A stretch of 64,000 nt of DNA from an uncultured Devosia sp. (GTDB taxonomy: Bacteria > Pseudomonadota > Alphaproteobacteria > Rhizobiales > Devosiaceae), in NCBI RefSeq assembly GCF_913055165.1, contig NZ_CAJXJS010000001.1, positions 1-64,000 of the forward strand, given 5' to 3'. Positions 30,077 to 38,722 of this stretch are shown piece after piece; the first letter of the stretch is position 1; every line of letters starts with the position of its first letter. The notes below the pieces were generated by a model, which was not told where the DNA came from, did not search any database, and saw only the letters and a program-made list of their open reading frames with translations. Made by a program: the position numbers and the translations under genes.

Positions 30077-30628
30077 ATGGATACGATTGAAGACCTTCTG
30101 GCTGCCGATCCGAGCCTGCTGCTCGTCGATGATGATGCCGCCTTTCTGAGCCGCCTCGAACGCGCCATGACGCGTCGGGGCTTTGAAGTGCGCATTGCCG
30201 GCACGGTGTCGGCAGGCCTGGCCGCCGTGGCGGAGCGTCCGCCCGCCTATGCGGTGGTTGATCTCCGGCTCGAGGACGGCAATGGCCTCGATGTCGTCTC
30301 CGCCCTGCACCAGAAGCGCCCGGACGCTCGTGCCGTCGTCTTGACCGGCTACGGCAATATCGCCACGGCGGTGACCGCGGTGAAGCTGGGCGCCATGGAT
30401 TATCTTTCCAAGCCCGCCGACGCCGACGATGTCATCAACGCGCTGCTGGCGACCGGCGAGGACAAGCCCGAGCCGCCGGAAAACCCGATGTCGGCGGACC
30501 GGGTGCGTTGGGAGCATATCCAGCGCGTCTATGAATTGTGCGACCGCAATGTCTCCGAGACCGCGCGGCGGCTCAACATGCACCGCCGCACGCTGCAGCG
30601 CATCCTGGCCAAGCGGGCGCCGCGCTGA
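30077..30628 (+). CDS. regA: ActR/RegA/PrrA response regulator
   Basis: The partner of RegB: a 183-residue regulator with a receiver domain (acidic pocket LLVDDDAAFL, phospho-acceptor Asp62 in VVDLRLEDG, conserved Thr in VLTGYGNIATA, Lys in YLSKPAD) and a short Fis-type DNA-binding end (VSETARRLNMHRRTLQRILAKRAPR). The proline linker between them is visible (KPEPPENP). This very conserved end makes the call firm. A hairpin follows shortly after the stop. Confidence 0.94.
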   Translation: MDTIEDLLAADPSLLLVDDDAAFLSRLERAMTRRGFEVRIAGTVSAGLAAVAERPPAYAVVDLRLEDGNGLDVVSALHQKRPDARAVVLTGYGNIATAVTAVKLGAMDYLSKPADADDVINALLATGEDKPEPPENPMSADRVRWEHIQRVYELCDRNVSETARRLNMHRRTLQRILAKRAPR

Positions 30629-30642
30629 GGCACCACACCCAA

Positions 30643-30661
30643 CCTCCCCTATCAGGGGAGG
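30643..30661 (+). repeat. palindromic intergenic element after regA
   Basis: CCTCCCCT and AGGGGAGG form an 8-bp hairpin with loop ATC, followed by GCCGGGAGGGGG. Sequences of this look are scattered in many Rhizobiales intergenic regions. There is no T tract, but it lies between convergent genes and could act as a weak terminator. Only one copy is seen in this window. Confidence 0.5.
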
Positions 30662-30678
30662 CCGGGAGGGGGCGACCC

Positions 30679-31029
30679 TCACTTCGTAAACAGCGTCTCG
30701 AAGCCGCCGAAAATCATCCGCTTGCCGTCAAACGGCATCTCGCCGAATTGCTGCATGGCTTCGGGCGCCATCATCTTGCGCATGGCGACGTCGCGAGTGG
30801 CCTTGTCGGGATATTCGATCCAGGAGAAGACGACGACCTCGTCGTCCCTGGCCTGGACGGCGCCATAGAAGTCGTTGAGCTCGCCCCTGGGCACGTCATC
30901 GCCCCAATTCTCCACCACCCGCGTCGCGCCCCAGGATTTGAGCAGGTCGGCAGCCTTGCTGGCATGCTCGATATAGGCCTGCCGGTTCGCCTTGGGTACG
31001 GCGGTGACCATTCCATCAATATAGGGCAT
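30679..31029 (-). CDS. DUF1428 family protein
   Basis: A 116-residue alpha-beta protein of DUF1428. The start at 31029 gives the family N-terminus MPYIDGMVTAVPK; the open frame continues far upstream in antisense to the next gene, but without similarity. Typical parts are KAADLLKSWGATRVVENWGDDVP, DEVVVFSWIEYPDK and the end KRMIFGGFETLF. It probably forms a dimeric ferredoxin-like barrel; the role is unknown. It is divergent from the beta-CASP gene. Confidence 0.9.
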   Translation of the reverse strand: MPYIDGMVTAVPKANRQAYIEHASKAADLLKSWGATRVVENWGDDVPRGELNDFYGAVQARDDEVVVFSWIEYPDKATRDVAMRKMMAPEAMQQFGEMPFDGKRMIFGGFETLFTK

Positions 31030-31137
31030 CGGTCGTCTCCTGATTTGCCCGGCGCGGGATTGCGCCTGTCTCGACTTTGACGAGCGGGAGGCGCTAACCT
31101 CGACATCCAATGCACCAAAAATCCCAGGAGCCTGCCC

Positions 31138-32796
31138 ATGACCGTCACCCTGCATTTCCACGGCGCGGCGGGCACAGTGACCGGTTCCTGCTATCGCGTC
31201 GTGCACCCAGGGGGGCAGTTCCTGGTCGATTGCGGCCTGTTCCAGGGCAATAAGAGCGTGCGTGAGCTCAATCTCAAGCCCACCCCCTTCGATCCCAAGG
31301 CGATCGATTTCCTGCTCTTGACCCACGCCCATATCGATCATGCCGGCCTCTTGCCCAAGCTGTGTGCCGAGGGCTGGCGAAAGCCGATGTGGATGACGGC
31401 GCCCACGGCCGGCCTGCTCGAATACCTGTTGCCCGATGGCGCCGGCATCCAGGAGAGCGAAGCCGAGCGGGAAAGCCGCAAACGTTCGCGCCGGGGCGAT
31501 GAGCCGGTAAGGCCGCTTTACACCATGGCCGATGCCGAAGAGGCGCTGGAGCACCGCCGCATCTGCGACTACGACAGCTGGATCGAACCCGGCCCCGGCG
31601 TGCGCGCCCGCTACTGGAATGCCGGGCACATTATCGGCTCCGCCTCCATCGAGGTGGAGGTCAAGGACAGCAACGGCAAGCCGGTGCGGCTGATGTTCTC
31701 CGGCGATATCGGGCCGGATGAGAAGGTCTTTTACACCGAGCCCGAGGGGCCGGCGGGCTTTGACTATATCCTGTGTGAATCGACCTATGGCGGCCGCGAG
31801 CGGGAGGAATATACGCTTGAGCAGCGGCGGCAGACGCTCAAGACCGAAATCCAGGAGGCGCTCCAGCGCGGTGGCAATCTCATCATTCCCACCTTTGCGG
31901 TCGAGCGCAGCCAGGAATTGCTGCACGATATCGGCACGCTCATCCGGGATGGCGAGATCACCCCGCAACTGGTCGCCCTGGATTCGCCCCTGGCCAGCAA
32001 GGTCACCGGCGTCTACCGGAAATACGCCAAGATGTTCGAGGACACCGAGCTTAGCGCCGGCGAATTGTTCAATGACGAGCGGTTCCGCATCATCGAGGCG
32101 GTAGAGGACTCCAAGGCGCTCAACGCCATCAAGGGTGGGGCCATCATTCTGTCGGCCTCGGGCATGGCCGATGCCGGGCGCATCAAGCATCACCTCCGGA
32201 ACAATCTGATCCGCTCCAATGCCACGGTTCTGTTCGTCGGCTACCAGGCGCCGGGCACGCTGGGGCAGATCATTCTCTCCGGCGCCCGGGAAGTGCGCAT
32301 CCACGGCACGCTGGTGCCGGTGCGGGCGACCATCCGCTCCATGGGCAATTACTCCGCCCATGCCGACCACACGGAGCTGATGGACTGGATCAGCAAGCGC
32401 CTGCCAGCCCATGGCGCGCTGTTCCTGACCCATGGCGAGGATGAGGAGCGCCATGCCCTGCGCGAAGCCCTGGTCGCTTCCGGCAAGCTCGGGGGCGACC
32501 AGGTCATCCTGCCGCAGCTCGACGACTTCTTCGAACTCAGCGCCGCCGGCATCCAGGCCGCCAAGGCGCCAAGGGCCCGTCGCGTCGATCTCAAGCAAAT
32601 GCCATCCGACTGGCACAATGCCTTTTCCGATTTCACCATCCGCCTGAGCCAGCGCCTGCACGAACTGCCCGATGCGGAAAAACTCGCCCTGATGCAGGCC
32701 TTGCAAGCCGAATTGTCCGCCCAGGGTGCCAATCCCACGCCCAAAGGCCGGCCCACGCCGATCACGCCGGTGGAGACGGCCGGCTATGACGAATAG
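31138..32796 (+). CDS. metallo-beta-lactamase/beta-CASP nuclease (CPSF-like)
   Basis: A 552-residue member of the beta-CASP branch of metallo-beta-lactamase-fold nucleases, which act on RNA. The zinc motif THAHIDHAG (from residue 62), the GHIIGSASIEV and FSGDIGPDEK segments, CESTYGGRERE, the beta-CASP helix SASGMADAGRIKHHL and the late NYSAHADHTELMDWI are all present. The length exceeds the roughly 430-470 of the best known bacterial members, with extra sequence after the last motif (about 430-552) that I cannot assign. It is probably monocistronic. Confidence 0.9.
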   Translation: MTVTLHFHGAAGTVTGSCYRVVHPGGQFLVDCGLFQGNKSVRELNLKPTPFDPKAIDFLLLTHAHIDHAGLLPKLCAEGWRKPMWMTAPTAGLLEYLLPDGAGIQESEAERESRKRSRRGDEPVRPLYTMADAEEALEHRRICDYDSWIEPGPGVRARYWNAGHIIGSASIEVEVKDSNGKPVRLMFSGDIGPDEKVFYTEPEGPAGFDYILCESTYGGREREEYTLEQRRQTLKTEIQEALQRGGNLIIPTFAVERSQELLHDIGTLIRDGEITPQLVALDSPLASKVTGVYRKYAKMFEDTELSAGELFNDERFRIIEAVEDSKALNAIKGGAIILSASGMADAGRIKHHLRNNLIRSNATVLFVGYQAPGTLGQIILSGAREVRIHGTLVPVRATIRSMGNYSAHADHTELMDWISKRLPAHGALFLTHGEDEERHALREALVASGKLGGDQVILPQLDDFFELSAAGIQAAKAPRARRVDLKQMPSDWHNAFSDFTIRLSQRLHELPDAEKLALMQALQAELSAQGANPTPKGRPTPITPVETAGYDE

Positions 32797-32824
32797 GGCC
32801 TGTAACAGACCAGGTGCGACCCCT

Positions 32825-32905
32825 CCGTCATCGTCACCACCCAGCTTGTCCGGGTGGTCCATGGCATTATGGGATGGATTGCCCGGACAAGCCGGGCAAT
32901 GACGA
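32825..32905. repeat. composite palindromic intergenic repeat
   Basis: Two hairpins lie in 80 bases: CCACCC/GGGTGG (32837-32857) and ATTGCCCGG/CCGGGCAAT with loop ACAAG (32878-32900). CTTGTCCGGG in the first is also the complement of CCCGGACAAG in the second, and the outer ends CGTCAT and ATGACG pair as well. The whole unit can therefore fold as one large or two small structures. Elements of this type (TGCCCGG...CCGGGCA) are widespread in Rhizobiales. Confidence 0.65.
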
Positions 32906-32935
32906 AGGAACCGGGAAATCAATGGCCAACCGCGG

Positions 32936-33964
32936 TTACCGCCCCTCCAACCCCTCCACACGCTCCACCAGCTCCTGAATCGCCCGAATAAGCGGGGCGA
33001 TGAACTGGTCGTAGCGCAGGGCCTGCTGGCTGGTCGGGTCTTCGGGGTCTGCCAGCACATGGCCGCCGAAGTCGATATCGAGATCGCTCACGATCCCGGC
33101 GACCTGCTGGGCGATGAGGCCATAGTGATGGCGCCCGTCGCCGCCCTTCCAGGCATAGCGGACCGGTTCCAGACGCCGGATGAAATCGAGACCCAGATCG
33201 GTTGGGACGATGTCTGTCTTGTGCCGAATGTCCGAGGTCTGGATGGTGCCGGTGGCCGACCACACGGCCGACCAGCGCGCGCCGCTGGCACCCAGGCTCT
33301 GGGTGTTGTCGCCAGCCGGGCGCAGCACGCCGGCAATGCTGACCGAAGCGGTGTCGGCCGCGATGGTGATTGCATCAGTCCAGGCCGAGCCGTCCGGGCT
33401 GATCTTGATGCGCCAGTGATCATCGCCCATCAGCCCCATTTCGGCCCGCCCCGACCAGTTGGACTGGAAGAGAAGGCTCGCCGTATCGCCGCTGGCTGCC
33501 TTGTTGAGCTTGAGCTGGTGCCCCGCTCCGGCATGGGTCAATAGCGTCGCGGCCGAAGCCACGGCCAGCCGGTTGGTGCTGTCTGCACTGGCATTGATGC
33601 CCAATTGCGGCAGGCCGGCTCCCGTGGCGGCAATTGGCACCCAGGCGGTTCCGGAGAAGAGCAGAAGCGCATCGCTGGCGCGATCGAACACCTGCCAGCC
33701 CTTTGCCGGGTCATAGAATATCCAGGCACCATCCTGAAAGGCGGCGATTTCGTCGGTATGGCCGCCCCAGGCCCCGCTGGCGCCGGACGGAACGATCCAG
33801 GCTTCGCCGGGCAGGGGCGAGACGGGCGGCACGGCCAGAACGGTGGATTCCACCACTGGCTGCACCAGGGCGTCGAGCCGGTTGAGGGCGTCATTATGGG
33901 TAATGTGCTTGAGCGCCTGTCCCGACATGATGAAGGGCAGGGAAAGCCGGGCGGTCTGGTCCAT
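32936..33964 (-). CDS. DUF2793 protein with peptidase S74 intramolecular chaperone
   Basis: A 342-residue protein built like a phage tail fibre. The N-terminal half is DUF2793 (LSLPFIMSGQALKHITHNDALNRLDALVQ; PGEAWIVPSGASGAWGG; AAFQDGAWIFYDPAKGWQVFD). The middle is a repeat-poor beta region, and the C-terminal part is a peptidase S74 domain: the Ser-Lys pair lies in TSDIRHKTDIV, followed by GLDFIRRLEPVRYAWK, YGLIAQQV and a helix at the end. S74 domains trimerise a fibre and then cut themselves off. No other tail genes are near, so it is an orphan or part of a scattered gene-transfer-agent-like set. Confidence 0.85.
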   Translation of the reverse strand: MDQTARLSLPFIMSGQALKHITHNDALNRLDALVQPVVESTVLAVPPVSPLPGEAWIVPSGASGAWGGHTDEIAAFQDGAWIFYDPAKGWQVFDRASDALLLFSGTAWVPIAATGAGLPQLGINASADSTNRLAVASAATLLTHAGAGHQLKLNKAASGDTASLLFQSNWSGRAEMGLMGDDHWRIKISPDGSAWTDAITIAADTASVSIAGVLRPAGDNTQSLGASGARWSAVWSATGTIQTSDIRHKTDIVPTDLGLDFIRRLEPVRYAWKGGDGRHHYGLIAQQVAGIVSDLDIDFGGHVLADPEDPTSQQALRYDQFIAPLIRAIQELVERVEGLEGR

Positions 33965-34424
33965 GGGGATGTCTCCGAGGTTGCATTCGGAGCCAGTGTG
34001 CGTCCGGTAGACGGCCCGGGGATAACTGGGTGCGCCGTATGCCGCTTGGCACTTCTGGCCAGCAGCTTTGGCCGCCCGGCCAGCTGGCCTCGCGGTTCTG
34101 AATGAAGAGCGGAGTCCCGAGACGGCTACCGTCCCTGAAACAAACAAAAACTGAGACGAAAGCCGTCTCGGGAACGCCGGGATTTCTCGATAGGGGATAA
34201 CTTGGAAGGCTGTCCGGCACGGCCGCCCTTAGGGCACCCGCTTTCAGCTGCGGCCGAAGCCACAACAGGCACGAACTCTCACCCGCCGACCCCCAGACCG
34301 CGGTGGCACGCGACTGCCCCACGCCCGGCTTTCCCTCCCGCCACTGGTCGCTGCAGGCCGCCCTATCGCGAGAGGAATAGGCGGGATTATGGGGCAGGAT
34401 TTGGGGGCGGGGATAAGTCCGCCG
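33965..34424. other. non-coding stretch with a 12-bp inverted repeat
   Basis: 460 bases between the DUF2793 gene start and the end of the metal permease gene, with no supported gene. It holds the inverted repeat CCCGAGACGGCT (34116-34127) and AGCCGTCTCGGG (34161-34172), arms 12 bp and spacer 33 bases. The rest is plain GC-rich sequence. The upstream part presumably carries the DUF2793 promoter. Confidence 0.5.
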
Positions 34425-35255
34425 TCAGACCGCCGCCACCCGTTGTCTCTGCGTGGCCACAAAGGCCAGGATGAAGCAGGCACTCATCAACAGCACAATG
34501 GTGGGCGCCGGGGCGCTGTCGAGGAAGAAGCTGAGATAGACGCCCAAAAGGTTGCATCCGACCGATACGCCCATGGCCACCAGCAGCATGACCCCGAAAC
34601 GACGGGTGATGAGGAAGGCAATGGCGCCCGGCGCAATTAATAGGGCAATGACCAATATCATGCCGACTGCCTGCAGGGCGCCCACAATGGTCAGGGAAAT
34701 CATGGCCAGAAGGCCATAATGCAGGAGGCGCGTATTGAGCCCGATGGCGCCGGCCTGCTGGGCATCGAAGATGAAGAGCATCAGGTCGCGCCATTTCGCG
34801 CCGACGACCAGCACCACGGCCAGGGCAATGATCGCCGCCAGCAGCAAATCCGCGCCATTCGCGCCCAGCATATTGCCGAACAGGATATGGTCCAGATGCA
34901 CATCGGTGGTGATGGCGGTGTAGAGCACGATCCCGAGGCCGAACAGGCCCGCAAACACCACGCCCATGACCGTGTCTTCCTTGATGCGGGAATTCTCCTT
35001 GAGAAAGCCGACCGACAGCGCACAGACCATGCCGGCGATGAAGGCCCCGACGCCAATGGGCAGGCCGACGACATAGGCCAGGACAACCCCGGGCAGCACG
35101 GCATGGGAGATGGCATCGCCCATCAGCGACCAGCCCTTGAGCACAAGGAAACAGGAGAGCAGGGCGGTTGGCACCGCCACGAGAACGCCGATCACCATGG
35201 CCTGAACCATGAAGGGAAGCTGGAAGGGCCAGAGCGCCATTTCATACCAGGTCAT
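34425..35255 (-). CDS. sitD: manganese/iron ABC transporter permease (SitD-like)
   Basis: An inner-membrane permease of the ABC-3 family, 276 residues with about eight hydrophobic segments. Family marks are LKGWSLMGDAISHAVLPGVVLAYVVGLP, ENSRIKEDTVMGVVFAGLFGLG and QAVGMILVIALLIAPGAIAFLITRRFG. It shares a single base with the stop of the preceding permease gene, so the two are coupled and would form a heterodimer. It ends the four-gene unit. The Mn/Fe assignment rests on the binding protein and operator described separately. Confidence 0.88.
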   Translation of the reverse strand: MTWYEMALWPFQLPFMVQAMVIGVLVAVPTALLSCFLVLKGWSLMGDAISHAVLPGVVLAYVVGLPIGVGAFIAGMVCALSVGFLKENSRIKEDTVMGVVFAGLFGLGIVLYTAITTDVHLDHILFGNMLGANGADLLLAAIIALAVVLVVGAKWRDLMLFIFDAQQAGAIGLNTRLLHYGLLAMISLTIVGALQAVGMILVIALLIAPGAIAFLITRRFGVMLLVAMGVSVGCNLLGVYLSFFLDSAPAPTIVLLMSACFILAFVATQRQRVAAV

Positions 35256-36106
35256 TATGCAGTCTCCCCGGCAATGCGGCGCCGCGCCGCCAGCCAGCCA
35301 TGCTTGGGGGCAAAGACAAAGGCGGTGAGGAACACCAGGGTCTGCAGCACCACGATGATGCCGCCGGTCGCGCCATCAAGGAAATAGCTCAGATACGCCC
35401 CGATGGCCGATGACAGGACGCCCACGGCAATGGCGATGCCGATGAGGCGCGGGAACCGGTCGGACAGCAGATAGGCGGTGGCGCCCGGTGTCACCACCAT
35501 GGCGATGACGAGGAAGGCGCCGACGGTCTGCATGGCGGCCACTGTCGCCGCGCTGAGGAGTGTGAAGAAGATCGCCTTGAGCCAGGTGGTCCTGAGGCCA
35601 ATGGAGCGGGCATGGCTCTCATCGAAAAAGGTGACCATCAGATCCTTCCAGATCACCAGCATCACGCCCAGCGTCACCACCGAGATCAGCACCAGCTGCA
35701 GCGTGTCTTCCGGCGTGATGGCCAGGATATTGCCCAGGACGATCGATTGCACATCGACCGAGGTGGGTGAGACCGAGACCATGAACAGCCCCAGGCCGAA
35801 AAAACCGGTAAAGATCAGCCCGATGACCGCGTCTTCCCGGAGCTTGGTGCGCTGGCTGAGGAACAGCATGGCCACGGCGGCCAGGCCCCCCGAGAGGAAG
35901 GCGCCCAGCGAAAAGGGCAGGCCCAGCATATAGGCCCCGGCCACGCCCGGCACGATGGAGTGCGATAGGGCGTCGCCGATCAGCGACCAGCCCTTGAGCA
36001 TCAGATAGGCCGAGAGAAAGGCGCACACACCCCCCACCAGGGCCGAGACCCACATGGCATTGACCATGTAGTTGTAGGAAAAGGGCTCGAGCAGCAGGTC
36101 GATCAT
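35255..36106 (-). CDS. sitC: manganese/iron ABC transporter permease (SitC-like)
   Basis: The first of two ABC-3 permeases, 283 residues, with [41 protein letters not shown] at the start, a [21 protein letters not shown] loop and [23 protein letters not shown] near residue 195. It overlaps the ATP-binding gene by four bases (ATGA) and the second permease by one. Sequence is clearly homologous to its neighbour, suggesting an old duplication. Confidence 0.88.
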   Translation of the reverse strand: MIDLLLEPFSYNYMVNAMWVSALVGGVCAFLSAYLMLKGWSLIGDALSHSIVPGVAGAYMLGLPFSLGAFLSGGLAAVAMLFLSQRTKLREDAVIGLIFTGFFGLGLFMVSVSPTSVDVQSIVLGNILAITPEDTLQLVLISVVTLGVMLVIWKDLMVTFFDESHARSIGLRTTWLKAIFFTLLSAATVAAMQTVGAFLVIAMVVTPGATAYLLSDRFPRLIGIAIAVGVLSSAIGAYLSYFLDGATGGIIVVLQTLVFLTAFVFAPKHGWLAARRRIAGETA

Positions 36107-36978
36107 TTTTCGCGGCTCGCCTGCTGGTGCTCTTCCTTGCCTTCTTCGCCATAAAAGACCAGCGGGCGCTCGTCGTCGGTGAGGACCGAAAGATGACGCG
36201 GATCGTCATCGGCATGCAGGCCCGCGCCAGACAGCACGAAGTGCCGCAGCACGCCGCCAAAGGCTTCCTCGAGCTTCTCGCGCGTGAAGACTTCAGAAGT
36301 CGGACCATAGGCCAGCACCGTGCCCTTGACCATGACGGTACGGTCGCAGAACTCGGGCACCGAACCCAGATTGTGGGTGGAGACCAGGATCACCTTGCCC
36401 TCGTCGCGCAGGGCCCGCAGCAGGGCGATGATGGCGTCCTCGGTCTTGACGTCGACCCCGGTAAAGGGCTCGTCGAGGAGGATCACCTCGCCTTCCTGCG
36501 CCAGGGCGCGGGCGAGGAAGACGCGCTTTTTCTGGCCGCCGGAAAGCTCGCCGATCTGGCGTTTGGCATATTGGGTCATGTTGACCCGCTCCAGCGCCGC
36601 CGCGACCTTGTTGCGGTCATTGGCGCTGGGGATGCGCAGCATGTTCATGTGGCCGAACCGGCCCATCATCACCACGTCTTCGACCAGGACAGGAAAATTC
36701 CAGTCCACGTCTTCGGACTGGGGCACATAGGCCACCTTGTTCTGGCGCTGGGCCTGGCGGCCCGCCTGCCCCAGAATGGAAATGGAGCCTGAAACAACCG
36801 GCACAAAGCCCATAATGGCCTTGAAAATGGTGGACTTGCCGGCGCCATTGACCCCAACCAGCGCGGTAATCGATCCGCGCGGGCTGGTGAAGCTGGCATG
36901 CCTCAGGGCCGTGGTGCCATTGCGATAGGCAACGGTAATGTCTTCTACCGCAATGCCGGGGCCTGCATTTTGTTTCAC
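36103..36978 (-). CDS. sitB: manganese/iron ABC transporter ATP-binding protein (SitB-like)
   Basis: A 291-residue ABC ATPase energising the two permeases. Walker A is GVNGAGKS, then the Q loop PQSEDVDW, the signature LSGGQKKR and Walker [13 protein letters not shown], with the switch His in STHNLG. A C-terminal extension after about 245 ([21 protein letters not shown]...EGKEEHQQ) is His- and acid-rich and is not part of the normal domain; it might bind metal or be disordered. It overlaps the binding-protein gene and the permease gene by four bases each. Confidence 0.9.
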   Translation of the reverse strand: MKQNAGPGIAVEDITVAYRNGTTALRHASFTSPRGSITALVGVNGAGKSTIFKAIMGFVPVVSGSISILGQAGRQAQRQNKVAYVPQSEDVDWNFPVLVEDVVMMGRFGHMNMLRIPSANDRNKVAAALERVNMTQYAKRQIGELSGGQKKRVFLARALAQEGEVILLDEPFTGVDVKTEDAIIALLRALRDEGKVILVSTHNLGSVPEFCDRTVMVKGTVLAYGPTSEVFTREKLEEAFGGVLRHFVLSGAGLHADDDPRHLSVLTDDERPLVFYGEEGKEEHQQASREK

Positions 36979-37871
36979 TGAGTAAATCCTGCGGCGATCG
37001 TCTCTGTGGTGACCTTGAGCAGATCGAGATAGGTCGGGACCGGCCCGTCTGCCTCGGAAAGAGAATCCACATAGAGCACGCCGCCATATTTGGCGCCAGT
37101 CTCGCGCGCCACCTGTTCAGCCGGCTTGGATGAGATCGTGCTCTCCGAAAAGACGACCGGAATATTGTGCTCGCGCACCGCATCGATGACGTCGCGCACC
37201 TGCCTTGGGGTGCCCTGCTGGTCCGCATTGATCGGCCAGAGATAGAGTTCCTTGAGGCCAAAATCGCGCGCCAGGTAGGAGAAGGCGCCTTCCGAGGTAA
37301 CCAGCCAGCGGTTTTCCTCGGGGATGGCGGCCAGCGCCTGGCGGATCGGCTCCACCGTGGCGGTGATTTCGGCCGCATAGGCTTCGGCATTGGCATTGTA
37401 GATGTCGGCATTGGCCGGATCGGCCTCGACGAAGGCAGCGCGGATATTCTCGACATAGACCAGGGCATCGGTCGGCGACATCCAGGCATGCGGGTTCGGC
37501 TTGCCCTCATAGGGGCCTTCGCCAATGCCGATCGGCTCGATGCCCTCGGTCAGCACCACGCTGGGCACATCGGGCAGATTGTCGAGGAACTGTTCAAACC
37601 ATTGTTCAAGATTGAGCCCGTTCCACAGCACCAGATCCGCATCCTGCGCACCCACTAGATCGCCCGGCGTGGGCTGGTAATTATGGATTTCAGCGCCCGG
37701 CTTGGTGATCGAGACCACGTCGGCCGCGTCCCCAGCCACGTTCTGGGCCATGTCGGCAAGAATGGTGAAGCTGGTGACGGCCTTGAGGCGGTCCTGGGCG
37801 GCAGCGGGCAGGGCACAGGCAAGCGGCGCGGCAAGGATAAGGGCGGTCAGAAGGCGGCGGTGCATACTCAA
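36975..37871 (-). CDS. sitA: manganese/iron-binding periplasmic protein (SitA-like)
   Basis: The solute-binding protein of the transporter, 298 residues, of the cluster A-I (ZnuA/TroA) family. It has a signal peptide (cleavage after PAAA of the first 25 residues). The metal ligands are His63 ([10 protein letters not shown]), His128 (NPHAWMSP), Glu194 ([10 protein letters not shown]) and Asp269 (YVDSLSEA). His-His-Glu-Asp is the set of Mn/Fe proteins such as MntC and SitA, whereas Zn proteins have a third His in place of the Glu, and the long His-rich loop of ZnuA is missing. It is first in the operon, behind a Mur-like operator. Confidence 0.9.
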   Translation of the reverse strand: MSMHRRLLTALILAAPLACALPAAAQDRLKAVTSFTILADMAQNVAGDAADVVSITKPGAEIHNYQPTPGDLVGAQDADLVLWNGLNLEQWFEQFLDNLPDVPSVVLTEGIEPIGIGEGPYEGKPNPHAWMSPTDALVYVENIRAAFVEADPANADIYNANAEAYAAEITATVEPIRQALAAIPEENRWLVTSEGAFSYLARDFGLKELYLWPINADQQGTPRQVRDVIDAVREHNIPVVFSESTISSKPAEQVARETGAKYGGVLYVDSLSEADGPVPTYLDLLKVTTETIAAGFTQ

Positions 37872-37893
37872 CTCCGAATGATTGGGCTTGGTC

Positions 37894-37922
37894 TAGATAG
37901 TGCAATTGCAAATCATTCGCAA
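37894..37922 (-). promoter_or_regulatory. sitABCD promoter with overlapping Mur/Fur-type operator
   Basis: On the minus strand TTGCGA (37922-37917) and TATCTA (37899-37894) are 17 bases apart, a good promoter shape about 25 bases before the sitA start. A 17-bp near-palindrome, TTGCAAATCATTCGCAA on the plus strand (37906-37922), covers the first element and much of the spacer: one mismatch in eight paired positions and a central C. It resembles manganese-responsive Mur boxes of Rhizobiales, so repression by Mur (or another Fur-family protein) at high manganese is likely. Confidence 0.65.
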
Positions 37923-38229
37923 GTAGCTTGATGCGGGCCGCGGGTCGAAAGCTGCCTGTAGGCAGAGCCATAGAATGGCTCGTCACTAGGGATATTGTGG
38001 CTCAAGCGGCTATTGCTTCCATCGCAATTCACACCTGCGTCTCCGGGCTGCCCATGGGCAATGGACCCAAGAGCTGCGTGAGTGGCGCGTACTTGAAGAG
38101 AATTGAAAAGCCGCCGGGCAGGTGCGCGCCCCAAGTCGGTCATTTAGGGAGCCGGAACACTGCCCCGACAACCGCCGGTCCGATGTGGCTTGTGATTTTC
38201 GTTTGGAGATCGATTTGTGCGGGAGCAAA
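37923..38229. other. non-coding stretch with degenerate repeat copy A
   Basis: About 310 bases upstream of the sit operator, with no gene. The part 38095-38156 (GAGAATTG, then CCGCCGGGCAGGTGCGCGCC) matches a piece of the spacer at 58012-58086, and is called copy A of a degenerate intergenic repeat. Confidence 0.5.
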
Positions 38230-38659
38230 TCAATAGGTTCGCCAGATGCCCGGTGTGCCCAGTTCGATCAGATGGCCATAGGGGTCGCGGAAATAGAGGC
38301 TCTTGCCGCCCTGATCCCAATTCATGCGTGCTTCGATAGGGATGTTTAGCTCGCCAAGGTGGGTCTCCCAATCGCCGAGCTGTTCGGCGTCGATGGCGAA
38401 GCAAAAATGGGTCGGGCCGGACCCGTCGTGGGGCGGGATCGTACCGCCCGCCAGCACGACTTCATTGAGGGTCGCGCCCCGCTTGAACAGCAGGAATATG
38501 GTAGAAGCCCCTTGCATCATAGGCCACCACGCGATTGTCGCGGACCAGGGCTGGAAAACCAAAGACTGTGTCGTAGAATTCGCTTGCACGGGCGATGTCG
38601 TCGACATAGATCGCTGTCTCGACGAGGCGGTTGACGCCGGGTTTCGGGCGTGTGGACAT
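38230..38659 (-). pseudogene. VOC-family protein broken by a one-base frameshift
   Basis: A glyoxalase/VOC-fold gene of about 143 codons split across two frames. The first part, read from 38659, gives MSTRPKPGVNRLVETAIYVD, ASEFYDTVFGFPAL and VVAYDAR; the second part, in another frame, gives STIFLLFKRGAT, THFCFAIDAEQL, GGKSLYFRDPYGHLIEL and a normal C-terminus. The break falls in a run of four C (38508-38511 on the plus strand). Deleting one C would restore a full protein. It is either a recent pseudogene or a sequencing error. Confidence 0.8.
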
Positions 38660-38722
38660 CGATAATCTCCATTTCTGTCCTGGCGAGAGCGGGCCGGCCG
38701 TTGACCGGCCCGTGGGCGTGGG

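Noticed and set aside
33965-34424. Spacer upstream of the DUF2793 gene considered as tRNA or integration site
   Set aside because: No cloverleaf, integrase or direct repeat pair was seen.
38462-38607. VOC locus considered as two overlapping small genes
   Set aside because: The two frames make one continuous VOC fold with a single junction in a C run, so one broken gene explains both.
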